Source: Prinia subflava (taxonomy: Eukaryota; Chordata; Aves; Passeriformes; Cisticolidae). Taken from it: a DNA stretch of 64,000 bases. Positions 23,901 through 34,180 of the stretch are shown here, in pieces (positions within the stretch are counted from its first letter, which is position 1; each line of letters starts with the position of its first letter). Location: NCBI RefSeq assembly GCF_021018805.1, contig NC_086258.1, positions 18,692,692 through 18,756,691 on the forward strand, written 5' to 3'. The position numbers and the translations under genes were made by a program. The notes below the pieces were generated by a model. It did no database searches and had not been told where the DNA came from. It was given only the letters and a program-made list of their open reading frames with translations.

Positions 23901-26900
23901 GGTGGGGGCTTGGCAAGGCTCTGCTCCTGCTGGGAACCTGAATTCCCAAGACACCAAGGCAAGGCACACAGGCTTGACTGAAAAGCTGCCCTGCTCCACT
24001 GTTGGGGCTCAGCCTGTTGCACCCTCAGCATCCCCTGCCAGGAGCTGGCAGCGCTGCCATGGTGCAAGGAAGGTGCTGGGACTAAAGCCTGCTTGGCACT
24101 GCCTTTCTATCCACGCCCATGGAGGTGCTCCAGCCCCTAGGCAGGGCACTGGGCTGTCCCCCCATGTCATGCCATGCCCCCAGAGTGGCACGGAGCAGGG
24201 TTAGGGTGGCAAACAGGTTTGAATCTGCTCCTGGGCAGGGCTGTGGGCGCTGCTGGTGTTGACAGGGGCCGTGGCAGGGACAGAAACCCAATGCCCGCTG
24301 TGCCCCTGTGCCAGACAGCACCGCGCCAGTGGGGGCTGGGAGGGGGTGAAGCTCCACTCCCCACCTGCCTCTACCTGTCCCCAGGCTCCAGGCAGAGCTC
24401 CTGTAACAAGGAGCCCTTGTCTCCTCCACAATAGCCCCGTTCTGGCAGCAGCACCTGCCGCCCGTGCCGGGGCCGGGGGCTCTGAAGGGCCTTTCTGTGT
24501 GGGGATGAATGGGAGCCTGTTCCCCTCCGGTGGGGAACCTGCCCACCCCCAGCCCCAGTGCCCCCCCAGGGGCTGGGTCAGCTCAGCCCGGCCCCGTGGG
24601 ACTCAGGGCACCCCAAGTTGCTCAGGGTGGGCAGCCCCTGCTGCAAATGAAGGATCAGGGCGTGCCCCTGCCACCCCCATGGCAGAGGGGATCCCATGCA
24701 CCCCCAAAGCCTCCAGACCCAATTGCTGATTGCTTCTGCAATATAACAATGAAATGTGTCCTGCTGGCCTGTCCAGTTTATTCCAGCCCGGTCCCCTTTG
24801 GACTCAGGAATGGTGGGAAGAGCCAGGGAGGTCTTAGCAGGATTCTCCCAGGGCTGCAGGCTGGGCTGGGTGTGGGTTTTGGTACATGGGAGTCCTGGAG
24901 GTGGGACGCACAGTGTGGCTGCCCAAACCCTGTCTTTTGCAAATCCTCCCTTTCTCCACTTGCTCATGGGGGTGAGTGGGCGCAGGCAGTGGTGGAGAGG
25001 AGATAAATGGAGGTGGTCCTGCCCTGTCCATGGCTCTCACAGGATGTCAGGGTGCCCAGTGCCACCTCCTCAGCTGAGCCATCCCTTGTCTTCTCCCAGC
25101 TTGCTGCAGCCAGAGCTGATCCTGGCTCCCTCAGAGACTCCACACAGGGCTGGCAGCCACAGGTGGGCTCTTGGAGGCAGCTCAGAGAGGTAAGGAGGGA
25201 AGATGCCCAGGCATCCTGGCAGGAACTGGGAGGCCCCTGCCCATGTGGACTTCCCCAGTGCCCAAGGGATGGATTTTTTACTCTGCCATATGTTTCCCCC
25301 ATCCCAGTGGGAATTCCTTCAAGCCCTCTGCCGAGCTGGAGGAGCCAGAGCCCAGCAGAAAGCAGGTAATCATCAGCACAGCACAGTAATGCCCATGGTG
25401 CCCCTCTGTGCTGGGTTTTGTTGGTTGAAGAGCTGTGTGGGGAGGCTGAGGAGTAGCAGCATCCTCTGGAAAGGGGCTTACAGAGGAGCAACCTTGTCCA
25501 TCCACATGAGTGGTTTTCCCCAGGCCTCCCTGCTGCCATTCCCCCATGTGGAGGCTGGAGCCAGCATCACCACCCCCCTCCAGCCCTCTGACTCCTGGGC
25601 CAGAAGCCCAGGCTGGAGACTCAGCCCAGCTGGGCTGTTAATGTTCTGTTCTCACAGAGCAGAGCTCTAATGGGGCCCACACCTTTAACAGGGTGCCCAC
25701 ACCTGAGGGTGCCGAATCTTTCATGCCCTCAGGTGACTCTGTAAGCCCTGGTTCTCCCAGCCCCACTGAGCTGGGTGCCAAAGGCTGTTCTGCAGGACAA
25801 AACAAGGCATGAGGCAGTGCCCTGCCTGGGTGACCCAGCAGAACACGTGATGGACAAGGAGCATTTCTGTCCCTGGGTTTGTTCTCACCTTGGCGCCTGC
25901 TGAGGGGTGGAGGTGTCACAGGGAAGGCAGAGCCAGGCTGGAGATTGAGCAGGGATCCTCTGTCCTCCCTCCCAGCCCAGCCCCTGCCTCCACTCGGTGA
26001 TGGCCAGAGCAAAGGCAGACCCCAAGTTTCGGGAGATCTTCCGCTTCAACACCCCGGTGCTGATGTGGGACCAGCACTTCACCCTGGAGACCTGGAACAG
26101 GCTGAAGACACGACACGTCCCCTACGGCTGGCAAGGCTTGTCCCTCGCAGGTACAGACCCAGCTGGGACGTGGGGCAGCTTGAGAGGGCTGGGGAGCCCA
26201 GCAGAAGGGGCTGGAGATGTGAGACAGGCAAGGAGCCCTGCAGAGGAGCCAGGAATGTTGATCATTTCCCACCCCACATCCTGGGGCACAGGGCAGAGCG
26301 TGTGGCTTTGCAAACGCCGCTTGCTGCATCTTATGACATTTTCCCTGAATGAAAGCTGCAGTGTGTCCATGATTATTAACTTGGGCTGGAGGAGCTCGCA
26401 CAAGCAGCTCCATTGTTGTGCTTGGAGATTGTTTCCCTTCCCACCCCAAGCCCACTCTGTTCTCCCTGGCAGCAGCCAGCTTCAATCCCTGGGCTGGGAA
26501 GTGCTGGGAACAGCAAGCAGGAGAAAAGCAGTGGCAGGGAAAATGTCAGGAGGGGACGTGGCTGGCACAGGCAGCAGCATCCACAGGGCTGGAGCTGGAG
26601 ATACCTGGATGCATCCCTGTGCCCTGCACAGCCTTGGGTGGCCACGTTCGTAGCAGGGTTAGGAGCATGGGGACATAAAGACACCAGGAGGTGACACCAA
26701 GCTGGCATGGGGATATAAGAGACACAAGGAGGTGACACCAAGCTGGCATGGGGACATAAAGACACAAAGAGGTGACACCAAGCTGGAAGAGGAGGGCCTG
26801 TCTGGTGCCCCCATATCCCCCTGCAGACCTCTCTCCTGCCCAGGGGCAGTGTGAGTTTCCCTGTGCGCTGCTCCCGGCTGTGCCGTGCCAGCTCTGTGTG

Positions 26901-28879
26901 CTGTTACCTGTGCTCCCGTGGGTTGAAATTCACCTTTTCCCTGCTGACTGTCCCATCCTGCTCCATTCCAGTGGTGGGCAGCACCCTCCGGCTGCTCAAC
27001 GCCTCGGCCAACCGGCAGCTCTTCGACAGGGCCGCCCTCCCCGCGGGCTGCGTCCGCTGTGCCGTGGTGGGCAATGGTGGCATCCTCAATGGCTCACGGC
27101 AGGGCAAGGCCATCGACAGCCACCACCTGGTCTTCAGGTGAGCAGGAATCCCAGGTGGATGGGGCCAAGGGTGCTGGGAGATGCCAGCCCTGAACACGCG
27201 TTCTCTGCTTTTCCTTTTCCTGCAGGCTCAACGGGGCTGTGATCAAAGGCTTTGAGGAGGATGTCGGCACCAAGGTCTCCTTCTACGGCTTCACGGTGAA
27301 CACCATGAAGAACTCCCTCATCTCCTATGAGGAGTACGGCTTCACCCACATCCCCCAGGGCAAGGTGAGACCTTGAGGGCTTGTTGGGGAGTTGAATCAA
27401 ATTGTCCCTTCAGGCTGGGCTTGCTTCTGAGGTCTTCTCCCCACCTCGGGAGCCCTCAGTCCTCGCCTGCGAGTGTGGGCAGTGTCCTTAACCCCCCTCC
27501 AAGTGCCCTGTCTGTGTCCCTGCTGCAGGACCTGAAGTACATCTTCATCCCCTCGGATGTCCGGGACTATGTCATGCTGAAATCGGCCATCCAGGGCACC
27601 CCCGTGCCGGAGGGCTCAGACAAGGGGGACGAGTGAGTAGCTCCCCAAGATCCCCCCAGCACCCCTGGTGAAGCAGGCATGACTCACCTGTCCTCACCCC
27701 ACATCTGTCCCTACTGGGATAAACCCCAAGGAGCCCCAGGACTCCCATGACAAAGTTCTGCCCTTGCCTTTCTGCAGGCCACAGAAGTATTTTGGACCGG
27801 AGGCATCTGCAGAGAAGTTCAAGCTGCTGCATCCTGATTTCTTGCAGTACCTGACAGCGAGGTGAGTGATGAACACAGTGGCTGCTGTCTGGCTCTCCTC
27901 TGGGTTGGGCTAAGACCACCTCCCTCCCCCCTCTGCTCGTTCCAGTACAGACCAGTAGCTGCCCAGCATCAAAGTGCAGTCCCAGTCTCCCCCAGACACT
28001 GGAACCACCCCTGCCTTGCTGTCTGCACACAAGGCAGAGGCATCTCTCCCCTTCATTCCTGCTCACTGCAGCACAGCTCACATCCCCTCCTATTCCTCCC
28101 TGTGCTCACCTTGCTTCCATTCCCCAAAACAAATTATTTATTGTCCCAGTCTAACAGGAGCAAAGGCAGGGCCCAACAGGATGGTCTTTTCCTGCCTTTC
28201 ATAAAAGCAGGTGCCTGGGTTGGGGTGGCTTCAAACAGCAGAGAGGTGCCTTTTACCAACCTCTTAGCAAATGAGGGCAGCCATCAGAGAACCCCCCTGC
28301 GCCCTGTGTTTCACTCAGTGCTCCTGCCTTACTGGGTCACTGGGGAGGGCTGTGTAGGTGTGGGTCTGGGGGCTGCAGGGCTGTGCCAGCCCTGAGCCCC
28401 CACAGCCACCATGTCCCCATCAGGTTCCTGCGGTCGGAGCTCCTCAACACCCAGTACAGCTCCCTCTACATGCCCAGCACCGGCGCCCTCATGCTCCTCA
28501 CTGCGCTCCACACCTGCGACCAGGTAAGGGGCCACAGGGCCACTGCTCCCCTGGGGAGAAGGGAACCCCCCTTTGGTTGCTGTGGAGCTCCAGCATGTCC
28601 TGGTGGCTGTCCTACATGTCCCCTGTCCCTGAAGGCAGTGGTGGTGATGATGGACCACCCAAGGTGAAGCCTTGAGCCTTTCCCCTGTCTGCCCCGCCTC
28701 CTTCCCCACAGGTCAGTGCCTACGGGTTCATCACGGCCAACTACGAGCAGTTCTCAGACCACTACTACGAGGTGGAGAAGAAACCTCTGGTGTTTTATGC
28801 CAACCACGACATGATGCTGGAGGCAGCGCTGTGGAGGAGCCTGCACCGCGCTGGCATCATCACCCTCTACCAGCGCTGA
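20165..28879 (+). CDS. ST6GALNAC2: ST6GALNAC2, alpha-N-acetylgalactosaminide alpha-2,6-sialyltransferase 2 (10 coding exons)
   Basis: Model: 20165-20289, 25100-25162, 25308-25365, 25976-26150, 26972-27137, 27226-27364, 27529-27632, 27778-27861, 28424-28523, 28712-28879. That is 1182 nt, 393 residues. It is a Golgi type II membrane enzyme that sialylates GalNAc C6, preferring Gal-beta1,3-GalNAc cores in known orthologues. Parts seen: a Lys/Arg tail, anchor about residues 9-24, a short stem to about 82, then the GT29 domain. The L motif starts at C170 ([13 protein letters not shown], then [10 protein letters not shown]). The S motif is [17 protein letters not shown] with C336. Motif III is H355-Y-Y-E and the VS motif is H370-DMML-E375. 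The catalytic exons are very secure. The two stem exons (25100 and 25308) are inferred only from splice sites and phase. Human ST6GALNAC2 has 374 residues and, as I recall, the chicken protein is about 404, so an extra stem exon is plausible. Confidence 0.93.
20290..25099 (+). other. ST6GALNAC2 intron 1
   Basis: A GC-rich 4.8-kb intron. Long open frames occur on both strands at 22839-23999, but they overlap each other antisense and resemble no known family, as expected of GC-rich intron DNA poor in stop codons. No further exon could be supported. Confidence 0.65.
25100..25162 (+). CDS. ST6GALNAC2: ST6GALNAC2 putative stem exon 2a
   Basis: 63 nt between acceptor tcttctcccag and donor CACAG|gtgggc. 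It takes phase 2 from exon 1 and leaves phase 2. The product [20 protein letters not shown] is stem-like: polar with Pro and Ser. No domain supports it, only splice signals, phase and position, so transcripts are needed. Confidence 0.6.
25308..25365 (+). CDS. ST6GALNAC2: ST6GALNAC2 putative stem exon 2b
   Basis: 58 nt between acceptor cccccatcccag and donor AAGCAG|gtaatc. It restores phase 0 for the conserved start of exon 3. The product [19 protein letters not shown] is acidic and proline-rich, suited to a stem. It could be skipped if exon 3 used the alternative acceptor 5 nt further in. Confidence 0.58.
25976..26150 (+). CDS. ST6GALNAC2: ST6GALNAC2 coding exon 3 (start of catalytic domain)
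   Basis: Encodes [18 protein letters not shown], then [14 protein letters not shown] and the [11 protein letters not shown] segment conserved in ST6GALNAC2. The donor is GCAG|gtacag, phase 1, as in ST6GALNAC1 exon 3. A second possible acceptor lies 5 nt inside (cccag-cccag), so the exact start is not certain. Confidence 0.88.
26666..26786 (+). repeat. 40-bp minisatellite, three copies, in ST6GALNAC2 intron
   Basis: Units start at 26666, 26706 and 26747, each of the form catggggacataaagacaca, then ggaggtgacaccaagctgg. Lengths are 40, 41 and 40 bp. Copies differ by a few bases and one single-base gain. The array lies between the exons ending 26150 and starting 26972. Confidence 0.92.
26972..27137 (+). 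CDS. ST6GALNAC2: ST6GALNAC2 coding exon 4 (L sialylmotif, first half)
   Basis: Encodes [19 protein letters not shown] through [20 protein letters not shown] and IDSHHLVF. It contains two sequons (NAS at residue 150, NGS at 180) and C170, the L-motif cysteine. Acceptor ctccattccag, donor CAG|gtgagc, phase 2. The usual Asp-Tyr/His of this motif reads His-Leu here. Confidence 0.96.
27226..27364 (+). CDS. ST6GALNAC2: ST6GALNAC2 coding exon 5 (L sialylmotif, second half)
   Basis: 139 nt. Encodes [20 protein letters not shown] and [14 protein letters not shown], which is diagnostic of ST6GALNAC2. Acceptor tttcctgcag, donor AAG|gtgaga, phase 0. Confidence 0.97.
27529..27632 (+). CDS. ST6GALNAC2: ST6GALNAC2 coding exon 6
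   Basis: 104 nt encoding [20 protein letters not shown] and [12 protein letters not shown]. Acceptor ctgctgcag, donor GA|gtgagt (phase 2). IFIPSD(I/V)RDYVML is an ST6GALNAC2 signature. Confidence 0.97.
27778..27861 (+). CDS. ST6GALNAC2: ST6GALNAC2 coding exon 7
   Basis: 84 nt encoding [20 protein letters not shown] and FLQYLTA. Acceptor tttctgcag, donor GCGAG|gtgagt, phase 2. It is six nt (two codons) shorter than the ST6GALNAC1 exon in the same place. Confidence 0.96.
28424..28523 (+). CDS. ST6GALNAC2: ST6GALNAC2 coding exon 8 (S sialylmotif)
   Basis: 100 nt encoding [15 protein letters not shown] and [19 protein letters not shown]336 is the S-motif cysteine. Acceptor tccccatcag, donor CAG|gtaagg, phase 0. 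Confidence 0.97.
28712..28879 (+). CDS. ST6GALNAC2: ST6GALNAC2 terminal coding exon 9 (motif III and VS motif)
   Basis: 168 nt ending in TGA. Encodes [34 protein letters not shown] and the C-terminal LYQR. It carries motif III and the VS motif. The numbering follows the paralogue; this is the tenth coding exon of the model. Confidence 0.97.
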   Translation, partial: VSAYGFITANYEQFSDHYYEVEKKPLVFYANHDMMLEAALWRSLHRAGIITLYQR

Positions 28880-30948
28880 GGCCGGGAGCAGCCCACAGGG
28901 GCAAGCCCAAGGACTCTTGTGGCTCTTCCCCTTTTTCCTGAGGGTCACCTTCTCCCTCCTGAGGGCTCTTCCCAGCTGGCCAGCCAGCCTACGGAGCAGG
29001 CTTGCTGCACCACAGCCAGCAGTGATGTGAGGACAGCGGGGATGCTGAAGCTGGTGGAGGAATTGCATTTCCTCAGGGATCAGAGTGATTGAACGTGGCC
29101 TCGGGGCAGCCAGAAGCACCACAGCACGTGGCTGTGCCCTGCCAGCCCCATGAACGTGGCTATGGGACAGCAGTGGCCCCTGTGGAGCACAGGAGGGGCA
29201 GGGTGATGCTGGAAGAGGATCCTGGAGATGCTGGAAATTGCCCTTCACCTTAAATGCTCATCACTGTGGTGGGACCACAGCAGGCAGGATAAATCCTTAC
29301 ATTGGGAAGCAGGTGACAGGAGGTGACGTGGCTGGAGAACACCTCCCTCCAGAAAGACACTAGAAAATCCCAGCTCTAGCCAGCTGTGTGTGGGTGTGTG
29401 CCACGCTCCAGAAGGATCTGTTTGCCTCCCTGGTCAGTGGCACAGACAGCAGGACAAACACAGTGTGCCCTGTCACTGTCCCCTTCTTGAGTCTGGTGTT
29501 TTCTGACAAGGAGGGGCCTCAAAAGCCATCAGTGACAAGGAAGGTCATTGCAGTTCAGCCAGGACACCAGAACAGGTCCAGGCTCTGAGCAGCCCAGAGG
29601 TGACACTGGCCTCAGCTGTGTGTGTGGCACTGAAGGGCTGTCAGCCTTTTCTTGCACAGGGACGCTGCAGTGCCCTCTGAGAGGTGGCCCCACATCAGGC
29701 GGGTCAAAGTGATGGTCACTCTTTTAATTTCCTTCCCCACACCCCGAGGGAGGGGAGGCTCCTGAACCCTTCAGCTGCCCCTCATACACCAGCACTGCTC
29801 AGGGAGACCCACCTGGGGAGGCCTCTCCAGTTCGTGGGGGCTGGAGCCAGAGCAGCGTAATCCAAGACACTTTCCCACTTTGTGTAATTACATAAATGAT
29901 GAATGATTGTTTTCCTTAACACCTGTTTCTGTTGTTTTGATGAACTGGGCAGGGTGAGACCCCCCCCCCCCTTTACCTCCCACAGCAGAGGAGCAGTAGC
30001 AGGGAGTAGAGACAACTGGGGAACAGCTCCAGAGGCAGATGGGGACAGAAACCAGTTTAAATCATGGAAACTCAGACTGGGAGACCTGTTAGCTCTGAGC
30101 ACAGCCCTTTTCCGCTTGAAGTGCTATTTGCTGTACGAGGTTGGTGCACAGATGGCAAAAGATACCCTGGCCCCGAGCCAGGGAACCTCCAAACCCCCTG
30201 AAGCTCCCCGCAGGCTGCTTCCAGCCGGTTCAGACGCAGGTTAGGCTCCAAGCCTGTTCCAGATGTAATCTCTAGCTTGGGGCCCATCCTGTGTTCCCAC
30301 GTCTCAAATGAACCTTTGTTCCCCTCAGAGCCACCTTACACTGGTACCACGGCAGCCTGTCAGGCCTGTTTTGTGTTCCCAAACACTCAGCAAAACCTCT
30401 CATGACATGAACGAGCCTGATCCTCACATCCCCTGGCCAAGACACTCTGAAACCTCCTCAAACCAGCCCTGGCCACGCCTCAGGTGACACCAGCAGCACT
30501 GTGACACTCCGGGCAAGAGGAGCAGGATGGCGCTGTCATGGTGCTGCAAGTCCTGGAACCATCCAGCTCACAGCACCACCTCAGGAACTAAACATTGGGA
30601 ACCACTAGCACCTTCCTTTCCTCTCTCAAAAAGGGACATTCCCAGCCAAGGGTGGAGCCTGGTGCTGGAGTTAACTCCATTTTAAGGACTTACTCATTGG
30701 CATTACCCATAAGTTAGTTTTGTCACACTGCTCCCATGAATTGCTTCTGGAACAGGATGTGCAGACAATGAAGTCTTTGTGCTATCAGGTTTGCTATGAA
30801 GGGTAAACTCACAGCTGCTGTTTCAGGGTTTTAATCCAAAATCCTTCCTACCTGCACAGAACCATTTCTGTGCAAGAAGAATCAGAATAATTATAGAGTT
30901 GGAAAACACCTTTAAGAGCATGGACTCCAACCTTTACAGAAATAACCA
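28880..30948 (+). other. ST6GALNAC2 3' UTR and flanking DNA
   Basis: No canonical AATAAA was noticed in the first 2 kb after the stop. A C-homopolymer occurs at about 29960-29973 and a CR1 remnant at 30886-30946. How much of this is UTR cannot be read from the sequence. Confidence 0.45.
30886..30946 (-). mobile_element. Short CR1 3'-tail remnant
   Basis: The string aatcagaataattatagagttggaaaacacctttaagagcatggactccaacc follows the order of an inverted CR1 3' end (tail repeat, then attggaa...acctttaa...ccaacc). Only about 60 bp survive, so the call rests on this pattern alone. Confidence 0.65.
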
Positions 30949-30954
30949 AATAAA
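30949..30954 (+). terminator. Candidate plus-strand poly(A) signal
   Basis: AATAAA on the plus strand, about 2.07 kb after the ST6GALNAC2 stop and just after the CR1 remnant. It could end a long ST6GALNAC2 3' UTR. Another plus-strand AATAAA lies near 31704. Neither is confirmed. Confidence 0.3.
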
Positions 30955-30990
30955 ACCCAACTTCAACTCATAAGATTTTCCACAACTTAT

Positions 30991-30996
30991 TTTATT
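30991..30996 (-). terminator. Candidate minus-strand poly(A) signal of the snoRNA host gene
   Basis: TTTATT on the plus strand reads AATAAA on the minus strand. It would end the host transcript about 1 kb after its proposed last acceptor at 32008 and lies only 37 bp from the plus-strand hexamer at 30949, suggesting a tail-to-tail arrangement. Confidence 0.35.
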
Positions 30997-32044
30997 CTGG
31001 AACAGAAGAAAGCAAGGAACCACTTTTTCCTCCAGCCAGCTGTGCATCAGGTCCTGGTGAAAAAAACCCGAAAAATGACAGTATCAGAGCAGCTGAAAAG
31101 TTCCTGGTTTGCACTATTTAATCTGGAATACAGGTCCCAGAAGACAAAACATTGCTCCCACCCAGGTCAATGGCACTAGTAGCCAAACCCTCTTTGGTTT
31201 TAGTGGTCCCTCACCTGTGGTGTGGCTGCAGCAAGCACTGAGCAGTGAGGTGCCTGTGGCTTCACACAGGTGGCCAGTTCACATCTCAGCAGTCATTTGT
31301 GACACTCAGTCCAGAACAATCTTCCCTCTAGATCTGTGAGAAACCACGAACCAAGGCTGTAACTTTTTCCTAAAACAGTCAATTCTGAAACAATTCCTGT
31401 CCCTCTGGTCTCACAGCACTGAGTAGCTTTTACTTTTCCCATTTATACCATCAGGTTGTCTCTCCATTTTCTTTTCCCTGTTCCACCTTGGAACTCAAAA
31501 GCTCCAGGTGCTTGTCCCAGTATCTGATCCTGCCTGGGAGACAGCTGTGTTGTCAGAGTACCCAATGTGCCTCATTTGTGGTGCCCTTCCCTCCCCTTTC
31601 ACAAACCAACCCTGATTCCTGGTGACACTCCCTGTCACCAGCTCTGCTGGGCGGCCTGTCACAAGCTGTTATTGACCTTCTGCAAACAAAGCCAAATTCT
31701 GTTCAATAAAGCATAAAATCATTTAGCAGAAAGCAGCTGTCAGCTGCCCAAGACAAAGTGCTGTCCCAGCCTGTGTGTTCAGTGACTGTACATCAGGCAA
31801 GATAAAAAATGCATTTTCTTATCTGCCCTTCAACCTGTCACTGTTTGCACAGGGAACTTGAAAGCTCTTTGCAGCTCTAAACTGTGCTATGACAACGGCA
31901 GCTCTGCTCAGCTCTGCAGCTGTCTGCTCTTGGCTGCTGTCACACAGCACAGGGTGGCACCACAGGGGACACATCCTGTCACACTGGTGCCACTCACACC
32001 TGGGGACTCTGCAAGGGGCACAGGACCCTCCAAGGGAAGTACCT

Positions 32045-32111
32045 GAGCCTCAGTGGACATTTTCCTCCTCAAACTGAGTGTCAGACAGGGATAACAACAC
32101 ATCACAGGCTC
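32045..32111 (-). ncRNA. SNORD1: Box C/D snoRNA, SNORD1 family (copy 2)
   Basis: Read on the minus strand: GAGCC terminal stem, C box GTGATGT, guide GTTATCCCTGT directly before D' box CTGA, then D box CTGA and closing GGCTC. The stem arms GAGCC/GGCTC pair perfectly. The 11-nt guide is complementary to ACAGGGATAAC of 28S rRNA, and the fifth base before D' pairs with a G, the known SNORD1/snR38 target. The last base of the C box (T instead of A) is off consensus, so function is a little less sure than for copy 1. Confidence 0.85.
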
Positions 32112-33587
32112 ACTGTCCCACCCCATGCCACACAAAAACCCCAACACCACACACAGCTGTTCTCCCTGGATTTTTCCAGAATCACCTTCAGAGATTAGGC
32201 TCACCAGGTGACTCAATGTGCCTACAGGCCTGGCATATAATTAATGAATTAAAAACAACACACAATACTGAAGAATTCAATTCTCTTACCAGCCTGGAGC
32301 CCAACATAGCAGCTGCCCTCTGGCCAAAGCTATCTTTAGGCAACAGCAGCACCAGGATTCTGCAGGATCATTTCCTCCTAAATACAAGTTGCAATGAACA
32401 CTGTTAGCAAAAGTACTTTAAATAAAGTTTGTCCTCTTTTCCTCACCTCTCCTGAAAAAAAAACCAACAAACCAGCACTGGGTCACAGAGCAAGAATTAG
32501 ACAGAAATTCTCCATTCAAAGACAGGCAACTTTTGTCTCACAAACTTAGCAGAGCAGAAACCTGTCCCTCGAGACACAGAGGAACATGTTTGCCAGGGGG
32601 CTGCCTCATTCCAGACAAGAAACTTTGGGAGGTGGATGCTATTTAAATCCTTGCTTAGGGAAAAAACCCCACGAGTTCTGAGACGTTGGTGGTTTGGACC
32701 CTTTTAAACTGTTTCAACCTGACATTCTCCTCCTCATCTTCCACAAACCTCCCAATCCAACTCATTCCCTGCACACAAGAACGATCCATCTATCCATGGT
32801 GTAATTTGTCTATGGGTTTATCTTAAGAAACAGATTCATCAGACCTAGGACAGCCATGTCTCCTCAGGTGAAAGATTCCTCAGGGTGTGTCCTTCACAGG
32901 ATGACCCTTTGGGGCAGGTGAGCTGCACCTCCCCACCCCCAGCAACCTGATGCAAGTTTGAAACTGTCCCAGAGCACCTCCAGGTAGGCAAACAGAGCAA
33001 TTACTCTGTCACTAGGCCTATTTCTGTGACAGATACAGTTGTGAGATGAGCTGTGTCAAGTGTCTCCATAATGGGCTGTCATCCAATCCCTCCTATCTAT
33101 AATCCTTCTGCTCTGGCTCATCTCTGACCACGCTGCCAAGCAGGTGCTCTGCTGGGCATCAACACCAATAAAATTCCCATTCAATCCACGCTGCTTTTCA
33201 GCTTGTGCTCCATGGCAGCAAAGGGCGGCACACTCAGGTGGCAGCTGTCAAAGCGACGGCCTTGATTGGCTTAATTACATTCATCAAGCAGTTGGGGTTT
33301 TATATCCCCTCCCAGGAGCCCCAGGAAGGCAGGAGGGTATAATTTGAGACAGCAGAGGGAGTCTTTCTTCCATAACCCCCCCCAAGAGGAGAAAATAAAC
33401 CCAGACTATGCCAAGACAGATGCTGCTGTTTCTCACCATTGTGCAGGCGCACTGTGGGTAAATCAGCTCCCCAGCCACGGCAATGTTTTTACCTCTTCTT
33501 GACATGGTGTCATGCTCTGAAACTGAGAAAGGCGACAGGGTTAGTTCGGGTAACAAATAATCCCTTTCCCTTAGTGTTTCTAACACT

Positions 33588-33659
33588 GAGCCTCAGAGTT
33601 ACACTTCCACACAGGAAAGATCAAATTCAGACAGGGATAACTTTTATCATCACTAGCTC
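33588..33659 (-). ncRNA. SNORD1: Box C/D snoRNA, SNORD1 family (copy 1)
   Basis: Read on the minus strand: GAGC stem, C box GTGATGA (consensus), guide AGTTATCCCTGT abutting D' box CTGA, D box CTGA, closing GCTC. The 12-nt guide pairs with 28S ACAGGGATAACT and, by the D+5 rule, directs 2'-O-methylation of a G in the peptidyl-transferase-region helix. That is the target of vertebrate SNORD1 and yeast snR38. It lies in intron 1 of the host gene, 65 nt upstream of the next 3' splice site, the spacing typical of intron-encoded C/D RNAs. Confidence 0.93.
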
Positions 33660-34180
33660 AGCTTCCAGAGCAGCTAAAGAATGGAGGACCATCCCAAATC
33701 GTAAATCTCCTCTTGCCCTCGCGGCTGTCGCTCCTCACCCGGGCAGCACCGACGCCTGCGGGTACACGCGGCTCCCCGGCCCCACCTGTGCGCGGGGTCT
33801 CGGCCCGCTCAGCCCCGGCCTCGGGGTGCTGGGAGACAGCCCCGACAGCCCCGGCTGAGCCGCACTCACTGCCCATAAAACGCCGAGCATCGCTCGGGCC
33901 AGCCGCGGTTCCTGGCGCAGCCACGGCAGGGCCGGAGCCCCCGGCCTTGCTCTCTCCATCCACCATGGCGGGAGGAGGGGCCACTATCACTCCCCCCATG
34001 CAGCCCTCGAGCCCTCGCCGCAGCCCTGCGGGCGGTCTCGGCGGCGTACGGGAGTTCCCCCCACACCGTCCCGCCGTCCCCGCGCCCCTCGAGGCCGCGC
34101 TGCCCGCGGATGGCGGCCGATGGCGGCCGGGCGTACTCACCACACGCAGCTCCGCAGCCATGCTGTCCCACAAACAGCGC

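Noticed and set aside
22839..23999. Overlapping long open frames on both strands (348 and 376 codons) in ST6GALNAC2 intron 1
   Set aside because: They are antisense to each other, GC-driven, rich in Pro/Ser/Gly/Ala with no domain, and lie inside an intron.
31621..31639. 7-bp inverted repeat GGTGACA...TGTCACC
   Set aside because: Short enough to be expected by chance; no supporting context.
32784..32850. Possible third C/D snoRNA (CTGATGA on the minus strand near 32840)
   Set aside because: The first C-box base is C, and no D box with a closing stem or SNORD1 guide follows.
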